From the NCBI GenBank assembly GCA_035504215.1, contig DATJSI010000024.1:1-34298 (forward strand): a DNA stretch of 34,298 nt. Reading direction: 5' to 3'. This stretch comes from Mycobacteriales bacterium (lineage in GTDB: Bacteria; Actinomycetota; Actinomycetes; JAFAQI01). Position numbers and translations under genes: made by a program. The notes under the pieces are model-generated. The model was not told where the DNA came from and did no database searches. It saw only the letters and a list, made by a program, of their open reading frames with translations. Below are positions 31,071-34,298 of this stretch, piece after piece (the stretch's first letter is position 1; every line of letters begins with the position of its first letter).

Positions 31071-31153
31071 CGTCAGTGCGGAGCGCGCAGCTACTCCACC
31101 TGACCGAGCGGAAGCCCGGGCTCGGCGTAATAGCTAAAGAACCAGCGTGCCAC
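31071..31153 (-). promoter_or_regulatory. Aromatic amino-acid attenuator leader of aroF
   Basis: The RNA codes for a short peptide with aromatic codons (TGG TTC TTT AGC TAT TAC at 31144-31127). Directly after them, CCGAGC (31125-31120) and GCTCGG (31109-31104) form a 6-bp hairpin with a 10-base loop, a candidate pause hairpin. A self-complementary GCCCGGGC inside this segment (31121-31114) could pair with the terminator arms as antiterminator. CTGAC/GTCAG (31104-31100 and 31076-31072) gives another alternative stem. Ribosome stalling on scarce Trp, Phe or Tyr would allow aroF transcription. Corynebacterium aroF has a comparable leader (aroR), from memory. Confidence 0.82.
31091..31153 (-). 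CDS. aroF leader peptide (RWFFSYY)
   Basis: 20 residues from the GTG at 31153: VARWFFSYYAEPGLPLGQVE and stop. Five of six consecutive residues are aromatic, which is far from chance in this G+C-rich context. No strong ribosome site precedes the GTG; an in-frame ATG at 31189 inside the end of the transporter gene would add 12 residues. Which start is used is uncertain. Too short for ordinary gene finding. Confidence 0.8.
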   Translation of the reverse strand: MARWFFSYYAEPGLPLGQVE

Positions 31154-31163
31154 GTGAGGAATG

Positions 31164-32048
31164 CTACTCGACCGCAGCCGGCTGCGCATCACCCGTCCGG
31201 TGGGGGTCCAGCTCGACCATGTACATCGCGATCAGGACCAGCGCGGCGCCGACGATGATCCGCGGGCCGAGCCGGTCGCCACCGAACGCCACACCGAAGA
31301 TGCCCGCAAAGACCGGCTCCATCGTCAGCACGACCGCCGTACGGGTCGGAGTGAGATGGGTCTGCGCCCAGGTCTGCAGGAAGTAGGCGAGCGCGGTCGC
31401 TGCAACCGCGGTCATCAGCACCGCGCCCCAGACCGCCGCGTCGGGCGGCGGTGCGAGTGAGCTCGGTGCGGCGATGACGATCGACAGCACGGCGACAGTG
31501 GCCAGCTGGATGATCGCGAGCCCGCCGGAGTCGTGCGACGACGACCACTCGCCGAGCCCGACGATGTGCAGTCCGAAGGCCAGCGCGCAGAGCAGGGTGA
31601 GCGCCTCGCCACCCTGGATCGAGAAGCCGTTCAGCGAGATCAGTCCGAGCCCGACCGTGGCGAGGGCAACCGCGAGCCACGTCATCCGGTCGAGCCGCCG
31701 GTGCAGGAGGACCGCCGCGCACAGCGGGGTGAAGACGACGAACAGCCCGGTGATGAAGCCCGATATGGATGCGCGGGTGTGCTGCAGCCCGATCGTCTGC
31801 GCGATGTAGCCGGCGCCGAGGGCGAGACCGAGCATGAACGCTGCGCGGCGGCCGCGCCCGTCGAGCGAGCGGACCGCCCGCGGGCGCGCGGCGAACATCA
31901 CGAGCGTCGCGATCGCGAACCGCCAGGCCAGGAAGTCCATCACCGGCATGCGTTCGACCGCGTGCTTGACCACGACGAACGTCGACCCCCAGATCGCCGT
32001 GACCACGAGCAGCCCAAGGGTCGCCAGCCGAGCGCGAGTCCGCGGCAC
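31164..32048 (-). CDS. DMT-superfamily (EamA) transporter
   Basis: 294 residues with ten hydrophobic helices in two EamA repeats. LLVVTAIWGSTFVVVK starts repeat one and the WGSTF signature is typical; GFITGLFVVFTPL, LATVGLGLIS and the second-half TAVAATALAYFLQTWAQTHLTPTRTAVVLTMEPVFAG (only key residues ALAYFLQTWAQ, EPVFAG needed) match. Likely exports a metabolite or amino acid; because the aroF leader begins 10 bases after its stop, an aromatic compound is one possibility, unproven. GTG at 32048 follows GGGAGG by five bases; an upstream in-frame TTG at 32072 lies before that site. Confidence 0.92.
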   Translation of the reverse strand: MPRTRARLATLGLLVVTAIWGSTFVVVKHAVERMPVMDFLAWRFAIATLVMFAARPRAVRSLDGRGRRAAFMLGLALGAGYIAQTIGLQHTRASISGFITGLFVVFTPLCAAVLLHRRLDRMTWLAVALATVGLGLISLNGFSIQGGEALTLLCALAFGLHIVGLGEWSSSHDSGGLAIIQLATVAVLSIVIAAPSSLAPPPDAAVWGAVLMTAVAATALAYFLQTWAQTHLTPTRTAVVLTMEPVFAGIFGVAFGGDRLGPRIIVGAALVLIAMYMVELDPHRTGDAQPAAVE

Positions 32049-32135
32049 GGGCCCTCCCGATCTGTACGACAACCACCCGGACGCTAGCCAATGAGGGAGA
32101 TCCGAACCCTCGTACCTCGCACGCAGCTACCTGTA

Positions 32136-32141
32136 TACGAT
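32136..32141 (+). promoter_or_regulatory. Possible -10 of the low-G+C secreted protein gene
   Basis: TACGAT in an A+T-rich patch (TATACGATTAGTTAAG), about 78 bases before the ATG. No -35 seen; a GATAAT at 32191 is an alternative but very close to the ribosome site. Weak. Confidence 0.3.
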
Positions 32142-32213
32142 TAGTTAAGAGATCCTGCCGCACACCGGTGAGGGCACGTGCACGATCACAGATAATGCAA
32201 AGGGCGCACGCCA

Positions 32214-33275
32214 ATGGGGCCTTTACCAGCCGGGTTAGCCGTGGTGACAAGGGTACGTATCGTGTTCGTTGCTGTGATCACCGCGGCCTTAGCGCTGACC
32301 GGAATGAGCGTTGGTGTTGCGGGGTACGCTGCGTCGCACGCACATATCAAGCGATCTAGCCATTCCCAAAGAAGCGCGGTCACACCCAAACCTCACCCCC
32401 GGTTGTACGTCGAGGCAGGTGACGCGAAATACGTGGTGTATTCGGCGGTTGATACGAATAGGGCTAATAGTCTGGTCTTGTACTATCTCACTCGACACGG
32501 AAAGCCCCACCGGGTTACGACAGTGTCGGCGAATGCCTATGCATTCAGCCTGGCTGGATCCATACTCGTGTACGAAGACAGCAACCCGAGTAATCCCAAC
32601 GCAAACGCTACCTTCCGGTGGCGAGATCTGCTGACGGGGGCGCATGGGTCGACGCATGGCGGATTCACTGCAACCCCATCGGGATGGATAAACACGACGA
32701 ACGCACAGGGCAGAACACTCGAGAGCGTCACCGTTAGCGGCAAGGTCACGATACTCGGCGCACCATTTCCCCGTGGCGCACAATATAACACCATCTACGC
32801 CAACGGCGAGGTGGTTGCCTATAATCCGACTGACGGAAGCGGTAACGGCGCCGCGAAGTGGGTGAGTCTGGCTCACCCTGGGGTGTTCCATACTCTCATT
32901 AGCGAAGGAAAGGCCCACAGCACTGCGGTCTGCCCAAATGCGACTGGCAATAGGATCGTGTGCGCGGTCTATCGCGGCCTCAAGCCGAGCCTGCGGCTCT
33001 ACAGTCTTCACGGGAAGTTGATTGTCAAGACGACGCACTGCGCCAAAGGGGTTCCGGCGGTCTTGAACAACCTCATCGCTTGGGTCCCGAGCGCGGATCA
33101 TTGTCCGGTCGGGCTCAGATTCGTCAACGCTGAGGGTGCTGTTAAGACGGCGCCTAAGCCGCTCGTCTCCGGCGACGTGATTTCAGCCCTGGGCGGCGTG
33201 GTCGCTCCTGCGTCAGGCGATCAACGCCTGATTTTCTATTCAAGCGAGACAAAGAGGCGGACGCTCGTCTCGTAG
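32214..33275 (+). CDS. Secreted protein of unknown function, lower G+C than neighbours
   Basis: 353 residues. A signal peptide spans about 12-44 (RVRIVFVAVITAALALTG, AGYAASHA). The mature part has repeated beta-strand pairs (YVVYSAVD, SLVLYYLTRHGKPHRV, GSILVYED, GEVVAYNP, LRLYSLHGKLIVKTTHC, NLIAWVPSADHCPVGLRF, RLIFYSSE), suggesting a beta-propeller. Four cysteines (VCPNATGNRIVC, HCAKG, HCPVG) may form two disulfides. Codon thirds are much richer in A/T than in neighbours: bases 32401-32460 are 31/60 G+C by hand count, against 45/60 at 31861-31920. Probably acquired. ATG at 32214 follows AAAGGG; GTG at 32241 or 32244 would give a shorter signal. Confidence 0.72.
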   Translation: MGPLPAGLAVVTRVRIVFVAVITAALALTGMSVGVAGYAASHAHIKRSSHSQRSAVTPKPHPRLYVEAGDAKYVVYSAVDTNRANSLVLYYLTRHGKPHRVTTVSANAYAFSLAGSILVYEDSNPSNPNANATFRWRDLLTGAHGSTHGGFTATPSGWINTTNAQGRTLESVTVSGKVTILGAPFPRGAQYNTIYANGEVVAYNPTDGSGNGAAKWVSLAHPGVFHTLISEGKAHSTAVCPNATGNRIVCAVYRGLKPSLRLYSLHGKLIVKTTHCAKGVPAVLNNLIAWVPSADHCPVGLRFVNAEGAVKTAPKPLVSGDVISALGGVVAPASGDQRLIFYSSETKRRTLVS

Positions 33276-33307
33276 GAGTGCGATCTGGGCAAACGGTCAC
33301 TCGTGCC

Positions 33308-33313
33308 TACACT
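33308..33313 (+). promoter_or_regulatory. -10 box, leaderless promoter of the small membrane protein
   Basis: TACACT, six bases, then GTG at 33320. This decides the start: an in-frame GTG at 33278 lies upstream of the box. Confidence 0.55.
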
Positions 33314-33319
33314 CAGCGC

Positions 33320-33706
33320 GTGCGGAGGGTCGTGGTCGGAGTGGCCGTGGCTGTCGCGGCGTGGCTGGCGCTCGTGTCGTTTCCCACCTACCTGTTCCTC
33401 AGCCGGCCACCGGCTGCGGATGCGGCGGGGTACACCTGCAACCGATCGGTTCTCGCGACCGCGCTGCACCCAAGCCCGGACCCGGTTCGCAGTCGAAGCA
33501 ACCCTGACGGCCTGTTTGACGCTACGGCGGCGTGCAACCGTGATGCCCACAACGATCTTCGAAAGGCACTGCTGATCGACGATGTGCCGTTGCTCGTGCT
33601 GCTGTGCGGCGGCGCGGTGGCGGCCATCGTTGTCGTACGGCAGCAGCGTCCACGGGTGCGGCTTCCCGCCTGGCCGAATCACCAAGGTGGGGGAGCAGAG
33701 GCTTGA
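33320..33706 (+). CDS. Small two-helix membrane protein of unknown function
   Basis: 128 residues. Helix one (about 3-27, VVVGVAVAVAAWLALVSFPTYLFL) and helix two (about 86-106, DVPLLVLLCGGAVAAIVVVR) flank a loop of about 58 residues with two cysteines (TCNRS and ACNRD), probably outside the cell and disulfide-bonded. Short basic cytoplasmic tail. Composition is back to high G+C. No family recognised. Confidence 0.65.
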   Translation: MRRVVVGVAVAVAAWLALVSFPTYLFLSRPPAADAAGYTCNRSVLATALHPSPDPVRSRSNPDGLFDATAACNRDAHNDLRKALLIDDVPLLVLLCGGAVAAIVVVRQQRPRVRLPAWPNHQGGGAEA

Positions 33707-34051
33707 TCGGCGGTGCATCGCGAGCTTCCCGGCGCAGCGTTCAGATCGGGTCTTCGGTGTGATGATCACGGGTCGAACGGCTCTACCCAGCCGCGCTGCG
33801 CGTTCGTAGCCTGGGCAGCGCGAGTCCGGGGGCGCCTGGCTGGACCCCGGGGCTCGTCCGGGCGGTCCCTCGGCTGCTCTCCTCGAAACCGGACCGCCGG
33901 GTTGTGGTCCGAGCTTGCCCTTCCAGCTGTCGGGGCGGCTCGGACCGCCGCCGTTTCAGCCGTATCCCGCGCTCCTGCGGGGGCCGCACCCCCCGACATG
34001 ACAGGCTGGCGTCACAAGTCGCGGCGGATCGGCGGAGCGGGGCTGACTCGG
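33707..34051. other. Non-coding gap with strong hairpins
   Basis: No convincing gene. Contains CGCGCTGC/GCAGCGCG, CCGGGG/CCCCGG near 33829-33862, and GGTCCGAGC (33906-33914) facing GCTCGGACC (33938-33946), a 9-bp stem with a 23-base loop. No T run follows. May be a terminator region for the small membrane protein, or an RNA; not resolvable by eye. Confidence 0.35.
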
Positions 34052-34298
34052 ATGATCGAGATGCACACCGAAGAGCCCTTCGATGACGACGACGGTTCGT
34101 ACCCGGCGTACCCGGGACTGGCTGGTCGCCTGTGGCAGCTGGTCTGGTCTCCGGCCGCGCTCGGGATCGCCTCTCTTGCTCTCGGGCTCGCGGCGTTGAC
34201 GATCTCGCAGGCGTCGGAAGAGATCGGTGAGGTCTCGTTCTTCGGCTCCGGCGCCAACAGCTCGTCCGAGCTGAGTCAGATCAGGGTCGCAGCAGGTG
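34052..34298 (+). CDS. Membrane protein, N-terminal part only
   Basis: Open to the right edge with 82 residues visible from the ATG at 34052. An acidic N-terminus (EEPFDDDDGS), a Tyr/Pro stretch, one membrane helix (about 30-50, WSPAALGIASLALGLAALTI) and an extracellular start (SEEIGEVSFFGSGANSSSE). No family recognised from this much. The start is not certain since no clear ribosome site is seen; another ATG nine bases later is in frame. Confidence 0.6.
   Translation, partial: MIEMHTEEPFDDDDGSYPAYPGLAGRLWQLVWSPAALGIASLALGLAALTISQASEEIGEVSFFGSGANSSSELSQIRVAAG

Noticed and set aside
32092-32118. tRNA 3' fragment or attachment site (GAGGGTTCGGATC on the minus strand)
   Set aside because: Resembles a T-arm but A58 and the 5-bp/7-base geometry are wrong, and no acceptor stem or cloverleaf surrounds it.
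33776-33870. tRNA-like fold in the last intergenic gap
   Set aside because: Hairpins do not form a cloverleaf and there is no T-arm consensus.
33948-33964. Further copy of the 92-bp element end (CCGTTTCAGC)
   Set aside because: Only about 10-14 bases match, the CACACAACGC half is absent and there is no facing arm.

Overview
This is a high-G+C actinobacterial chromosome segment, probably class Actinomycetia. The evidence is the qcrA/qcrC/ctaE respiratory genes, sepH, a PimB-type mannosyltransferase, frequent GTG starts and TANNNT -10 boxes. From memory, much of the gene order matches the Mycobacterium tuberculosis Rv2178c-Rv2195 neighbourhood: class II DAHP synthase, plsC, ArsA-like ATPase, SRPBCC protein, acyl-CoA ligase, pimB, membrane metallopeptidase, NlpC/P60 protein, exonuclease/GIY-YIG protein, trpD, ctaE, qcrC, qcrA. 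The genus cannot be told from the sequence. The window is mostly conserved chromosomal genes, and its most interesting signals are regulatory.

Left part (1-6.5 kb): ctaE-qcrC-qcrA run leftwards (cytochrome bcc-aa3 branch). A degenerate receiver protein and trpD run rightwards, and trpD converges on a stand-alone Lrp/AsnC ligand-binding (RAM) protein. An APH-fold kinase and a DEDDh exonuclease/GIY-YIG UvrC-like repair protein follow on the minus strand. The repair gene and a divergent 72-aa four-cysteine protein share two mirror-image promoters that look like the PafBC (RecA-independent DNA damage) type.

Envelope and division block (6.9-13.9 kb): a c-di-AMP (ydaO-type) riboswitch precedes an NlpC/P60 peptidoglycan hydrolase. 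Then come sepH, a membrane metallopeptidase and a PimB-like mannosyltransferase, a convergent long-chain acyl-CoA ligase, and a zinc-ribbon membrane protein.

Central block (14-25.6 kb): metallophosphoesterase, SRPBCC protein, then a tightly overlapping run of ArsA/Get3-like ATPase, a CxxCxxC protein, ROK glucokinase, carbamate kinase and an EEP-family phosphoesterase. Facing these are a TIGR00300 (archaeal-type ornithine cyclodeaminase) protein, a DUF2007-like membrane protein and an alpha/beta hydrolase. A PlsC acyltransferase and glycerol kinase converge on two 92-bp elements with perfect 18-bp terminal inverted repeats. A DUF1028 protein overlaps glpK.

Right part (25.6-34.3 kb): a phosphofructokinase with the D104/K124 pair typical of pyrophosphate-dependent enzymes, a class II DAHP synthase, a protein that appears to join a degenerate ECF sigma factor to an HxxxCxxC anti-sigma zinc motif and a membrane anchor, a threonine aldolase, and a second (type I) DAHP synthase. 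The second DAHP synthase is preceded by an aromatic attenuator: leader peptide with WFFSYY followed by an intrinsic terminator. A DMT transporter, a lower-G+C secreted protein that looks acquired, a small membrane protein and the start of another membrane protein end the window.

Across the window at least ten genes have TANNNT placed 5-7 bases before the start codon, indicating leaderless transcription.
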